Assembly (NCBI RefSeq): GCF_020711235.1
Contig: NZ_JAJFAV010000012.1
Location: forward strand, 141,999 to 205,998
DNA length: 64,000 nt
Source of the DNA: Hymenobacter sp. 15J16-1T3B
GTDB lineage: Bacteria; Bacteroidota; Bacteroidia; Cytophagales; Hymenobacteraceae
Direction of reading: 5' to 3'
In this document: positions 16,938 to 25,133 of the stretch, one piece after another
How positions within the stretch are numbered: position 1 is the stretch's first letter
Layout of the letters: every line of letters begins with the position of its first letter
Made by a program: the position numbers and the translations under genes
Notes under the pieces: generated by a model
The model's database searches: none
The model's input: only the letters and a program-made list of their open reading frames with translations
What the model was told of the DNA's origin: nothing

Positions 16938-17681
16938 ATGTACCTCACGGACAGTCAAGCTCATCAAGAGCTTCTCGCCTGGCAGCAAAAGATGCAGGCT
17001 GCGCCCGGGCCGCTCGACCGGCTCACCCGCACGGTGCAGACGCGGCTGAACGCCCTGCTGCCCGAAAAACTGCACCAGGCCATTACCGCCACCATCAAGC
17101 AGATGGTGCGCGGGGTGCTCTTCGGCTCCACCCACCTCACGCGCCGCCCGCTGCTGACGGGCACCTTGGCCGAGCGGGAAGGTGTGGTGCGCCAGCGCAT
17201 CCGCCGCTACCGGCACGTGGCGGTGGTGGAGGGGGCGGCTACCGGCGCGGCGGGCTTTTTCGTCGGACTTACGGACTTTCCCTTGCTGCTCGGCATCAAG
17301 CTCAAGCTACTCTTCGACGTGGCCGCCCTCTACGGCTACGACGTGCGCGACTACACCGAGCGCCTGTACCTGCTGCACGTGTTTCAGCTGGCCTTCAGCT
17401 CCCAGCACACCCGTAACGCCACCTACCAGCGCTTGGTCCATTGGAACGACTACCGCCAAGGCCTGCCGCCCGACGCCGCCGACTTCGACTGGCGCACCTT
17501 CCAGCAGGAGTACCGCGACTACATCGACCTGGCCAAGCTGGCGCAACTTGTGCCCTTTATCGGCGCTGCCGTGGGCGCCGTGGCTAACTACCGCTTGCTG
17601 GAGCAGCTCGGCGAAACAGCCATGAACTGCTACCGCATGCGGTACTTCGACGCGGAAGCCGGCGCACAACTCGGCGGATAA
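16938..17681 (+). CDS. EcsC family protein
   Basis: A 247-residue protein from ATG 16938. EcsC-type features are the helical N-terminus with LLPEKLHQAITATIKQMV, the hydrophobic glycine-rich stretch GAATGAAGFFVGLTDFPLLL around residues 98-118, KLKLLFDVAALYGYDV, and the second glycine-rich segment LVPFIGAAVGAVANYRLLEQ near the C-terminus. It is probably peripheral or membrane-associated in the cytoplasm. In Bacillus EcsC lies with an ABC exporter; here there is no transporter beside it. Convergent with the hydrolase gene through repeat copy B. Confidence 0.9.
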   Translation: MYLTDSQAHQELLAWQQKMQAAPGPLDRLTRTVQTRLNALLPEKLHQAITATIKQMVRGVLFGSTHLTRRPLLTGTLAEREGVVRQRIRRYRHVAVVEGAATGAAGFFVGLTDFPLLLGIKLKLLFDVAALYGYDVRDYTERLYLLHVFQLAFSSQHTRNATYQRLVHWNDYRQGLPPDAADFDWRTFQQEYRDYIDLAKLAQLVPFIGAAVGAVANYRLLEQLGETAMNCYRMRYFDAEAGAQLGG

Positions 17682-17723
17682 CGGGCCCGATAGCTCTGCT
17701 GCAAACAAGCGGCAGCCCTAGCC

Positions 17724-17929
17724 GTCATTGCGAGGAGGCGCGACGAAGTAATCTTTCCTTTAGCAGCACCGCCGACTCAACCCCCTGCCAACCGAAAACA
17801 GCCCCGCCCGAAACCTAGTGACTCTAGTTTCGGGCGGGGCTGTTTCCAACGGTTGCTTTTCGGCTTCCGCCAGCGGGGCCGTCGGGCCGCGAGAGAAAGG
17901 ATTGCGTCGCCCTTCGTCCTCGCAATGAC
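17724..17929. repeat. Composite palindromic repeat, copy B, acting as bidirectional terminator
   Basis: Outer arms at 17724-17758 (GTCATTGCGAGGAGGCGCGA, then ATCTTTCC after a few bases) and, inverted, 17896-17929. The core is a 19-bp perfect stem (17796-17814 with 17827-17845), extended by a bulged CTAG, with the same AACAGC-CCCGCCCGAAAC sequence as copies A and C. It occupies the junction of convergent EcsC and hydrolase genes. Confidence 0.8.
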
Positions 17930-17944
17930 TGCGAGGTGAGCCGC

Positions 17945-19492
17945 TTACCCCTTCACCTGCTTGCGAATCCACTCCAGAATCAGCAGCTGCAACTGGGGCG
18001 ACACCACGGGCTGGGGCTGGCCGTTGATGAGGGGCCACTCTGCCATGGGCGCCTGCCAGCTATGGTTGAAGCCGTCGAGGCGGCGGGCCTGGGCGCGCTT
18101 GTTGTCTTTGAGGGCTTTTTCCAGCGCCGTCAGGTTGGCGGGCTGCAGCTGCTGGTCCTCCGAGCCGTGGAGCAGCAACAGGCTGCCGCGCAGCTGGGCG
18201 AGGTTGGCGGTGGGCACGTAGTCGAGGTAGGCGCGGTAGCCGGCCGCGGTCATGTCCGTCACGATGGCCTGGGCCTGCTCGGCGGGCAGATCGGGCTGCT
18301 GCTGGCGAAGCATGTTCAGCAGAATGGCCTGGGCCTGGCCCTGGTCGGCGGTGTGGCGCACGATTTCCATCATGGGGCGCTGGCGCTTGTAGCGCGCGTC
18401 AAGTTGCTTCTTGTCGGCGGCGCGCTGGCGCATCTGCTGCTGCCCCACGTAGGTATCGATCTGCGCCGAATTGGCCCCTTTGGCGCGCAGTTCGGCCACT
18501 TTTTCGCTGGTGGCCTGCTGCAGGCGGAAGCGGCGGCGCGTGGCGTTGTCCTGGGCCGTGTCGGCTTCGCCGGCTTTCAGAAAGCCCAGCATCGGGCGCT
18601 GGGCCATGACTTCGTACCCTGGCAGCCCGGTGCCTGCCAGCGTGACCACGTAGGCCGGGCCCAGGGGCTGCGCAGCGGCTTCCAGGGCCAGGTTGGCGCC
18701 GGTGCCCACCCCGATAATGCCCAACTGAGCAATGTCGATGCGGGGGCGGGTGCGCAGAAAGTTCAGGGCTACCTGCGTGTCCTTGAGCAGGTCGAGCGGG
18801 GTGGCGGTGCGCCAGTCGCCGCCCGATTGGCCCACGCCGCGGTCGTCGAGCCGGAGCACGGCCACCCCGTGGCGGGTGAGGTAGTCGGCCATGGCCCCGA
18901 ACAGCTTGTACTCGCCTTGCGTGGCGTCGCGGTCCTGGGGGCCGAGGTCGGAAACGAGCAACACGGCGGGAAATGGACCTTCGCCGGAGGGCACGGTGAG
19001 CGTGCCGGCCAGCCGGGTGTTGTCGTGGGCGCTGGTGAAGGACACCTCCTCCACGCGGTAGGGCGGCGGAAACTTGAATGCCGTCTTGGGCTGGGGCGGC
19101 AGCGGGGTAAACTGCAGCGTGAGGCCCACCGGCTGAAAGCCCTGCTGCCGCCACTGGCCCTGCAGCTGCTGCCCGTCGGCCGAGCGCAGGCACACGTAGC
19201 TGCAGCCTAGCTCCTGCGAGTCAAAGATGACGGTATCGGCCTTGAGGTCGACGGTGAGCAGGGCGCGGTTGATGCGCTGGGCCGGCACGCTGAGCACGGC
19301 AAAGCGGGTGCCGTTGGCCAGTTCCGTCACGGTGATGCTCAGCGGCAGCGAGCCGCCCGGCACCGGCAGCGGGCCTTTCCACTCGCCCTCCAGCGAGGTC
19401 TTCGCGGCGGGCAGCGTTTGAGCCGCGCCCAGCCGCGCCAGCAGTAAAAGGAGCAACAGCCAGACGAAGCCGCTGGCAAACAACTTATTCAT
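17945..19492 (-). CDS. Exported alpha/beta hydrolase-like protein, probable pseudoenzyme
   Basis: A 515-residue protein with a signal peptide (WLLLLLLLARLGAAQ). Residues 30-140 form a beta domain as in related peptidase/esterase proteins (LEGEWKGPLPVPGG). The hydrolase domain shows VLRLDDRGVGQSGGDW (oxyanion side), an elbow region GIIGVGTGANLALEAA, the Asp in LLLHGSEDQQ and the His in DGFNHSW. The nucleophile elbow G-x-S-x-G reads GVGTG, so Gly replaces the catalytic Ser. Asp and His are retained. It may bind rather than cleave, or use another residue. A long helical insertion separates the elbow from the Asp. Confidence 0.88.
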   Translation of the reverse strand: MNKLFASGFVWLLLLLLLARLGAAQTLPAAKTSLEGEWKGPLPVPGGSLPLSITVTELANGTRFAVLSVPAQRINRALLTVDLKADTVIFDSQELGCSYVCLRSADGQQLQGQWRQQGFQPVGLTLQFTPLPPQPKTAFKFPPPYRVEEVSFTSAHDNTRLAGTLTVPSGEGPFPAVLLVSDLGPQDRDATQGEYKLFGAMADYLTRHGVAVLRLDDRGVGQSGGDWRTATPLDLLKDTQVALNFLRTRPRIDIAQLGIIGVGTGANLALEAAAQPLGPAYVVTLAGTGLPGYEVMAQRPMLGFLKAGEADTAQDNATRRRFRLQQATSEKVAELRAKGANSAQIDTYVGQQQMRQRAADKKQLDARYKRQRPMMEIVRHTADQGQAQAILLNMLRQQQPDLPAEQAQAIVTDMTAAGYRAYLDYVPTANLAQLRGSLLLLHGSEDQQLQPANLTALEKALKDNKRAQARRLDGFNHSWQAPMAEWPLINGQPQPVVSPQLQLLILEWIRKQVKG

Positions 19493-19594
19493 TCTGTAAA
19501 GGTAGCTGCGCCCGCCGCCGGGCCGCCCGTCGGGCGACCAACAACGGGCGGGCGTCGCCGAAACCGAGCAAAGACTGGCCGAAACCCTCGGCCC

Positions 19595-20590
19595 CTAGGG
19601 CACCAGAACCCCGTCGATGACGTGCACGATGCCGTTGGTGCACTGAATATCGGGAATGACCATCTTGGCTGGCGTGGCGTTGCTGGCCGCCTTCACCGTC
19701 AGCGTGCCGTCGACAAAAGGGCCGAAGGTGACGTCGCCCCCGCCGGCCGAGCCCGCGGTGGCGTTTTCGGGCAGCTCCGGGGTGAAGCGGGCGCCGGGCA
19801 GCGCGTGCTGCAGCAGCACCGCCGTCACCGTGTTCTTGGGCAGCTTGCGCACATCCGAGGGAATGTAGCCGCTGGGCGAACCCGGCTGCACGTTCAGCAC
19901 CGTCAGCAGGTTGCGGAAGGCCTGGTCGGTGGGGGCAAAAACGGTGAACGGACCCGCGCTGGACAGGGTAGCGGCCAGGTCGGCGTAGAGCACCGCTTCC
20001 ACCAGAAACGTCAGCTCGGGCTTCACGAATACCTGCCCCTGGCTCATGGCCACGGCCGAGCCGACGATGTTGGCGTTGGTGGCCAGCAGCACTTTGTCCA
20101 CCACGTGCACCGTGCCGTTGGAGGCGCGCACGTCGGTGGCCAGGATGCGCGAGCCGTTGACGTAGGTGCTGCCGCCGCGGCTGATAAAGCGCCGGGTGAC
20201 GCCCTGGAAGGCCGAGGGGGAAGGCGCGGTAGCGGGACGCAGGCTGCCGCCGGCCAGCGTGCCGCCGGTCACGTGGTAAAACAGCGTGTTGGTGAGGAAA
20301 TCTTTGTTGAGCACCAGCAGGTCGGGGGCGCTGCGCAGGCCCAGGCGGGCAAAGGCGTCGTTGTTGGGTGCGAAAACCGTGTAGTTGCCCTGCGGGTCGT
20401 TGGGGTTGCGGTTCGAGAGGATGCCCACCACGCCGCCGCGCACGGCCGCGTCTTCAAGCACGCTGAAGTCGTCGTTGGCCACGGCAATGCCGGCAATCGA
20501 CGGATTGGTCTCGGCGTTTTTGTTGCAGCCGGTTAGCAAAGCGGCGGATATTCCCAGAATGGGAAGAAAATGGCGTAGGGGTGTAAACAT
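19595..20590 (-). CDS. FAS1 (fasciclin) domain lipoprotein
   Basis: A 331-residue protein with a lipoprotein signal (ILGISAALLTGCNKN, Cys as the lipid site) and two FAS1 domains at about residues 38-175 and 180-330. Each has the H1 and H2 signatures: NYTVFAPNNDAF with TVHVVDKVLL, and PFTVFAPTDQAF with IVHVIDGVLV at the very end. FAS1 domains mediate adhesion in surface proteins. Expected outside the outer membrane or in the periplasm. It is divergent from the barrel gene at 20816. Confidence 0.93.
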   Translation of the reverse strand: MFTPLRHFLPILGISAALLTGCNKNAETNPSIAGIAVANDDFSVLEDAAVRGGVVGILSNRNPNDPQGNYTVFAPNNDAFARLGLRSAPDLLVLNKDFLTNTLFYHVTGGTLAGGSLRPATAPSPSAFQGVTRRFISRGGSTYVNGSRILATDVRASNGTVHVVDKVLLATNANIVGSAVAMSQGQVFVKPELTFLVEAVLYADLAATLSSAGPFTVFAPTDQAFRNLLTVLNVQPGSPSGYIPSDVRKLPKNTVTAVLLQHALPGARFTPELPENATAGSAGGGDVTFGPFVDGTLTVKAASNATPAKMVIPDIQCTNGIVHVIDGVLVP

Positions 20591-20815
20591 GGTAGAGGAG
20601 AGGCTTGAGAAGGATTTTCGGCGAAGCCGACTACAAACGGGCGACGTTGGGCGAGTGGATTTACCGGTTCGACAAATTTTTCTCCCGCTATGGGAATCCG
20701 AAAGTAATCTTGCCGCCGTAGCTAGCGCGCTTCAATTAGGCAAGCATCAGTCCTGGCCCTGCCAACGGCCCAACTTGCTCGCTGAAGCGTCCACCACTCT
20801 CTTCTTGCTCGTTTC

Positions 20816-21712
20816 ATGCAACACCCTTACCTCTCCACCTTTCTGGCCGGGGCAGCCCTGCTGTGCCTGAGCACGGCGGGCCAGGCGCAGAGTTTGATTA
20901 CCGGCTTCATGGCCGGCAAAGGCCACGGCTCGGTGGTATTTACCGGCACGGCCGAACGCTACCGCAACGTGTTTCTGGTGCCCGAAAAGGTGGACGCCGT
21001 ACCGATTTACCGGGAAGTGCGCGTGTCCTCGGTCAGCTTGTTTGCCAACTACGGCATTTCCAACAAAGTCGAGGCCGTGGTGAGCTTGCCGTTCATCCAA
21101 TCGTCGGGCCGGGCCAACAAGCAAGTGCTCGACTCGCTGGGCGCCGCCTACGTGAACACCCGCTCGGGGCTGCAGGATTTGTCGGCCTTTCTGAAGTTCA
21201 AGGTGCTCACCATGCCGGTGGGCAGCAGCCAGCTCGATTTGCTCGGGGCGGTGGGGGTGAGCACGCCCGCCAGTAGCTACCAGAGCAAGGCCGACCTGGG
21301 CTACATCATTGCCATCGGCAACCGCGCCACCAAGTACACCACCGTGGGCGTGGCCCAGCTGCGCACGCCCTCGGGTGTGTTTGTGATGGGGCAGGCCGGC
21401 TACAGCGTGCGCACCAACCCCGTGCCCGACGCCTTCGTGGCCGACGCCAAGGTGGGCTACGCGGGCCTGAAGCTCTACGCCGAAGCCTGGGCCTCGCTGC
21501 AGCAGTCGAGCAGCAAGGGCACCGATATTCTGCAGCCGGGCTTCACGGGCCTCTTCACCGCCACCCGCGTCAACTACACCCGCGTGGGCCTCAGCCTCTA
21601 CAAACCGCTGAGTAAGGGCGTGGGCCTGGTGCTCGGGGCCAGCCAGTACCTGGCCGGCCGCAACGTGGGCCAATCCACCGGCGTATCGGCCGGCGTGTCG
21701 TACAACTACTAG
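20816..21712 (+). CDS. Outer-membrane beta-barrel protein (MetA-pathway/transporter-like)
   Basis: A 298-residue exported protein from ATG 20816 with a signal peptide (LAGAALLCLSTAGQAQ). The mature part is a series of amphipathic strands with short turns (VSLFANYGISNKVEAVVSLP, TPSGVFVMGQAGYSVRT, VGLSLYKPLSKGVGLVLGAS) ending SAGVSYNY, an aromatic C-terminus typical of outer-membrane barrels. The pattern is like the phenol-degradation MetA-pathway barrel family, of unknown cargo. A TAATCTTG sequence near 20715 is one base from a -7 box. Confidence 0.75.
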   Translation: MQHPYLSTFLAGAALLCLSTAGQAQSLITGFMAGKGHGSVVFTGTAERYRNVFLVPEKVDAVPIYREVRVSSVSLFANYGISNKVEAVVSLPFIQSSGRANKQVLDSLGAAYVNTRSGLQDLSAFLKFKVLTMPVGSSQLDLLGAVGVSTPASSYQSKADLGYIIAIGNRATKYTTVGVAQLRTPSGVFVMGQAGYSVRTNPVPDAFVADAKVGYAGLKLYAEAWASLQQSSSKGTDILQPGFTGLFTATRVNYTRVGLSLYKPLSKGVGLVLGASQYLAGRNVGQSTGVSAGVSYNY

Positions 21713-21747
21713 CCCCGCGCTTTTCTGCGCTGCGAAACCAGACTTAC

Positions 21748-21795
21748 GCCGCCCGGCGGAGCGGGCCCCTCGGGGCTGCGGCTCCGCCGGGCGGC
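21748..21795. terminator. Bidirectional hairpin between convergent genes
   Basis: A 15-bp perfect inverted repeat (GCCGCCCGGCGGAGC at 21748-21762, inverse at 21781-21795) with a GC-rich loop, between the barrel gene and the small secreted protein gene. Confidence 0.75.
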
Positions 21796-21810
21796 GGCCG
21801 TTTGGGGCGG

Positions 21811-22134
21811 TCAGGGCTTGACGAAAATGAGCGTCACCCAGCCGTCGGTGGCGTGGCCCGTGGCAAAGGAGCTTTGCAGTGCGTAACCCTCCTGGTAAAG
21901 CTGCTGAATCAGCTTTTGGTAGCCCGCGCTGGCTTTTTTCAGGGAGCCCGTGGTGTAGCCGTTTTCAAACTCGACCAGCTCTTCCTTGCGCCCGCTGCGC
22001 GCCACCGACACGATGATGCTGCCGAGCATTTCCAGCGAGCGGACCACGACTACGTCGGGCGGCAGGGCGCGGGCAGCGGGGGGCGTAACGGCCAGCGTGA
22101 GCAGGGAGGCGCCGAGGAGCAGAAGCTTTTTCAT
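21811..22134 (-). CDS. Small exported protein, DUF4177-like
   Basis: A 107-residue protein with a signal peptide (LLLGASLLTLAVTPPAARA). The mature domain has a beta strand with DVVVVRSLEMLGSIIVSVA, a helix SLKKASAGYQKLIQQLYQEG, and a final strand WVTLIFVKP. The pattern helix-GYxLxSSF...TLIFxKP recalls DUF4177 proteins, but the link is weak. The function is unknown. Divergent from the SAM riboswitch transcript. Confidence 0.65.
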   Translation of the reverse strand: MKKLLLLGASLLTLAVTPPAARALPPDVVVVRSLEMLGSIIVSVARSGRKEELVEFENGYTTGSLKKASAGYQKLIQQLYQEGYALQSSFATGHATDGWVTLIFVKP

Positions 22135-22169
22135 GCCGGCAAGATAGGCGGGGCGCCGCGCCGCCGAGG

Positions 22170-22201
22170 TTGCAAGTACGGGCCCGCCGGGGCTACCTTT
22201 G
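22170..22201 (+). promoter_or_regulatory. Promoter of the riboswitch-permease transcript
   Basis: TACCTTTG at 22194-22201 with TTG at 22170-22172, 21 bases upstream. The predicted start near 22208 lies about 19 bases before the first riboswitch stem. Confidence 0.7.
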
Positions 22202-22226
22202 CGGCATCAATTCTTTTGCTGAAGGA

Positions 22227-22324
22227 TTGTTTTTATACAGAGGCGTGGAGAGACAGGCTCCGAGAAGCGCCGGCAACCCCGGGAAAATCCCGGACGGTGC
22301 CAAGTCCTGACCATATAAAAACAA
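22227..22324 (+). promoter_or_regulatory. S-adenosylmethionine riboswitch (SAM-I class)
   Basis: The closing stem P1 is perfect over 11 bp (TTGTTTTTATA at 22227-22237 with TATAAAAACAA at 22314-22324). Inside it are the SAM-I landmarks in order: AGAGGCGTGGAGAGACAGGC, the core GCCGGCAACCCC, a GGGAAAATCCC P3-type hairpin, and GGTGCCAAGTCC before the 3' side of P1. These are the consensus positions for the kink turn and ligand pocket. It would repress downstream expression when SAM is plentiful. The nearest large gene downstream is the APC permease; a short Cys-rich ORF lies between them. Confidence 0.9.
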
Positions 22325-22360
22325 GTTGCTGTGGGCTTTTTGCACCCCGTTTCTGCTTCG

Positions 22361-22426
22361 ATGGTTTCCCGCCTAGCCGCCGCTACCGGCCGCGCTGCCG
22401 CGGGCTGTTGTTGCTGTTGCCGCTAG
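22361..22426 (+). CDS. Candidate leader peptide ending in five cysteines
   Basis: ATG 22361 opens a 21-codon ORF whose end reads AAAGCCCCCR and then TAG (five Cys codons at 22406-22420, mixed TGT and TGC). It begins 36 bases after the riboswitch and ends 175 bases before the permease. A run of codons for one amino acid just before a stop is the hallmark of attenuation leaders; poly-Cys leaders that sense cysteine are known in mycobacteria. A GC hairpin (GCCGGC at 22444-22449 with 22456-22461) followed by T-rich DNA lies downstream. No ribosome-binding site is evident. A chance origin from GTT/GCT-rich DNA is possible. The rest of the 22135-22601 gap is riboswitch, promoter and untranslated leader. 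Confidence 0.5.
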   Translation: MVSRLAAATGRAAAGCCCCCR

Positions 22427-22601
22427 CGCCGCGCGTTGCCTGAGCCGGCGCTGAAGCCGGCCGTATTCATTCGTTTCATTTTCTGCTGTTGCTGCCGCCC
22501 GTTGCGGGCGCGCCGCTGGTTTGGCGTCGCCCGTTCGGTGCGCCTAGCCGGCCGCAGGTCACATTTGCGCCGGCCGCTCTGGCCGGGGCTACCCTCGTTT
22601 C

Positions 22602-24086
22602 ATGCTCAAAAAATCCTTGGAGCTGCTGCGGCAAGAAGCCGCGGACAGCGGCTCGCACACGCTCAAGCGCAGCCTCGGCCCGCTCAATCTCATTGCCATC
22701 GGCGTCGGCGTCATCATCGGCGCGGGGCTGTTTTCGCTCACTGGCATTGCCGCCGCCAACCACACCGGCCCGGCCGTCACCCTGTCCTTTATCGTGGCCG
22801 CGGTGGGCTGCGCCTTCTCGGCCCTGTGCTACGCCGAGTTTGCCTCCATGGTGCCCGTGGCCGGCTCGGCCTACACCTACTCCTATGCCACCATGGGCGA
22901 GCTGTTTGCCTGGATTATCGGCTGGGACTTGGTGCTGGAATACTCCGTGGGCGCCGCCACGGTGGCCATCAGCTGGTCGCAATACCTGGTGAAATTCCTC
23001 TCGAAGTACGGCCTGCACCTGCCGCCGCAGCTGGTGATGTCGCCCTGGGAAACGGCCTCGCTGGCCGACGGAGGCGGCACGGTGCACGGCTGGCTGAACC
23101 TGCCGGCGGTGCTCGTGGTGCTGGCCATTACGGCCATCATCGTGCGCGGCACCCAGGGCTCGGCCTGGTTCAACGCCGTGGTGGTGGCCCTGAAGGTGTC
23201 GGTGGTACTGGTGTTCATCGCGCTGGGCTGGCAGTACATCAACCCGGCCAACTACCACCCCTACATCCCCGAAAACACCGGCACCTTCGGCGAATTTGGC
23301 TGGAGCGGCATTTTGCGCGGGGCCGGGGTGGTGTTCTTCGTGTTCATCGGCTTCGACATCGTGGCCACCATGGCGCAGGAGGCCAAAAACCCGCAGCGCA
23401 ACATGCCCATCGGCATCATCGGCTCCCTGCTGGTGTGCACGGTCCTGTTTGTGGTGTTCGGCTACGTGATGACCGGGCTGGCCAACTTCACCGAGTTCAA
23501 GAACAGCGCCGCGCCGGTAGCCATTGCCATCGAAAAAACGCCCTACGGCTGGCTGTCGACGGCCATCATCGGGGCTATTCTTATCGGCTACACGTCGGTG
23601 ATTCTGGTCGATTTGCTGGGCCAGAGCCGGGTATTCTTCTCCATGAGCCGAGACGGGCTGCTGCCGCGCGTCTTCTCGCAGGTGCACCCACGCTTCCAAA
23701 CGCCGCACAAATCCAACCTGCTGCTGGGCGCCTTTATCAGCTTGTTCGCCGGGCTGGTGCCCATCAACGTGGTGGGCGAAATGTGCAGCATCGGCACGCT
23801 GCTGGCCTTCGTGATGGTGTGCGTGGGCGTGCTCATCATGCGCAAGCGGGAGCCCGACGCTCCGCGCGCGTTTCGCACGCCCTGGGTGCCGCTGGTGCCC
23901 ATTCTGGGCATCGTTACCTGCCTGGTAATGATGCTCAGCCTGCCCGGCGACACCTGGATTCGCCTGTTCGTGTGGCTGGCCATCGGCCTGGTGATTTACT
24001 TCGGCTACGGCAAAAAGCACAGCAAGCTGGGCCGGGGCGTGGCCGTGGCCCCGACGGTGGAGCCGGCGGGCAGCAAGGTAGCTTGA
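22602..24086 (+). CDS. APC superfamily amino acid permease
   Basis: A 494-residue inner-membrane transporter with 12 or more helices. The first helix carries the APC signature (LNLIAIGVGVIIGAGLFSL), where the unwound GxG segment binds the amino and carboxyl groups. Further markers are YAEFASMVPVAGSAYTYSYA, WDLVLEYSVGAATVAISWSQ, FFVFIGFDIVATMAQEAKNP and FSMSRDGLLPRVFSQVHPRF, all typical of the cationic amino acid/YfnA-like group. The SAM riboswitch and poly-Cys leader upstream suggest that the cargo is methionine, cysteine or a related sulfur compound; this is inference from context. It ends at an imperfect hairpin. Confidence 0.93.
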   Translation: MLKKSLELLRQEAADSGSHTLKRSLGPLNLIAIGVGVIIGAGLFSLTGIAAANHTGPAVTLSFIVAAVGCAFSALCYAEFASMVPVAGSAYTYSYATMGELFAWIIGWDLVLEYSVGAATVAISWSQYLVKFLSKYGLHLPPQLVMSPWETASLADGGGTVHGWLNLPAVLVVLAITAIIVRGTQGSAWFNAVVVALKVSVVLVFIALGWQYINPANYHPYIPENTGTFGEFGWSGILRGAGVVFFVFIGFDIVATMAQEAKNPQRNMPIGIIGSLLVCTVLFVVFGYVMTGLANFTEFKNSAAPVAIAIEKTPYGWLSTAIIGAILIGYTSVILVDLLGQSRVFFSMSRDGLLPRVFSQVHPRFQTPHKSNLLLGAFISLFAGLVPINVVGEMCSIGTLLAFVMVCVGVLIMRKREPDAPRAFRTPWVPLVPILGIVTCLVMMLSLPGDTWIRLFVWLAIGLVIYFGYGKKHSKLGRGVAVAPTVEPAGSKVA

Positions 24087-24109
24087 GGCACCAGCACGGC
24101 GTGCTTTTC

Positions 24110-24145
24110 GACGCCACGGCCGCCGGGCCACGGCGTCGTTGTTTT
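24110..24145 (+). terminator. Probable terminator after the permease gene
   Basis: GACGCCACGGCC (24110-24121) pairs with GGCCACGGCGTC (24126-24137) apart from two central mismatches. GTTGTTTT follows. Imperfect, so moderate support. Confidence 0.5.
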
Positions 24146-24187
24146 CGGCCCCGGCCTGGCTATTTTGCGGCGTATTAGCGTTGCGTA

Positions 24188-25090
24188 ATGGAGCCTATTT
24201 ATTCCGAAGCCGAAGCTTCCCCGGCGGAAACCGTGGCAGCCTTACTACCCGCGGCGGCTGTTGTGGCGCCGCCGGCTTATCCCACCTACGCCGAAAGCTG
24301 GGGCGTGCTGGGCTGGTACCTGCTTGCCCAGTTGCTGTCGGGGCTAGTGGCCGGCGGCCTGCTGCTGTGGCTGCCCAAAACCGCCCGCACCGGCCCGTCC
24401 ATGCTGATTGTGGAGCTGGCGCAGCTCGGGCTGGTGTTGTGGCTGGTGGCTCAGGCCGGCACGCGGGCGCAGCCTGTGCGTTGGCGCGGGCCGTCGGATG
24501 GGCCGGGGTTGTGGGCCGTGGTGGTGCCCACCACGTTTGGGGTTGCCCTGGCGGTGTCGGCGCTGCAGTGGCTGGAGTTGCCGCACTGGGGCGTGGATGC
24601 CGCCTTCGACAAGCTAATGCTCAACCCAGGCTTGGCGTTTGGGCTGATCTGCGTTGCGGCACCCGTCATTGAGGAATGGCTGTTTCGAGGGCTGCTGCTG
24701 CCGGGGCTGGCGCGCAACTACGGCTCCACGCGGGCCATTGTGCAGAGCAGCCTGCTGTTCGGCATCATTCACTTCAACCCCGCCCAAAGCCTGATGGCGT
24801 TTTGCCTGGGGCTGTTTCTGGGCTGGCTCTACATCCGCACCCAGTCGGTGCGGACCTGCGTGCTTGCGCACGCCACGGTAAACACGGCGGCCTGGGCGGG
24901 CATGTACTTCGCCAAGCAACACTACGGGCAGGTTACGCCCCTGGCCCAGACTTCGGCCTGGGAACTGGCCTACATGGCCGGCGGCGCGCTGGTGGCCCTG
25001 GCCGGCATCTGGTACCTGGCCCGGCTGAGGGCGCCGGGGCAGGCCAACGCGGAGGAGCCCGCCGCTCCCGGGCCAGCTGTCGAGGCCTGA
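24188..25090 (+). CDS. CPBP family intramembrane metalloprotease
   Basis: A 300-residue membrane protein from ATG 24188 with about eight helices. It has the three CPBP (Abi/CAAX-like) motifs: EEWLFRGLLLP (EExxxR) near residue 162, FGIIHFNP (FxxxH) near residue 195, and a later helix with CVLAHATVNTAAW (HxxxN). These residues bind zinc and catalyse proteolysis in the membrane. Bacterial members process prenylated or other membrane peptides, or serve bacteriocin immunity; the substrate is unknown. A TATTTTG sequence near 24159 could be part of its promoter. Confidence 0.93.
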   Translation: MEPIYSEAEASPAETVAALLPAAAVVAPPAYPTYAESWGVLGWYLLAQLLSGLVAGGLLLWLPKTARTGPSMLIVELAQLGLVLWLVAQAGTRAQPVRWRGPSDGPGLWAVVVPTTFGVALAVSALQWLELPHWGVDAAFDKLMLNPGLAFGLICVAAPVIEEWLFRGLLLPGLARNYGSTRAIVQSSLLFGIIHFNPAQSLMAFCLGLFLGWLYIRTQSVRTCVLAHATVNTAAWAGMYFAKQHYGQVTPLAQTSAWELAYMAGGALVALAGIWYLARLRAPGQANAEEPAAPGPAVEA

Positions 25091-25133
25091 GCGGAAGTGC
25101 CAGGGCGTTTGCGTAGATGATAGCGCCCACACA

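Noticed and set aside
17936..19210. 424-codon ORF antisense to the hydrolase gene
   Set aside because: Shadow frame; the minus-strand protein has a signal peptide and hydrolase motifs.
22325..22360. Intrinsic terminator directly after the SAM riboswitch
   Set aside because: GTGGGCTTTTTGCACCC could form only a very short stem; not convincing as an expression platform.
22436..24178. 580-codon plus-strand ORF overlapping the permease gene
   Set aside because: It is a frame shadow of the APC permease: no fold is visible, residues are dominated by Arg/Gly/Ala/His, and the permease frame has full family motifs.
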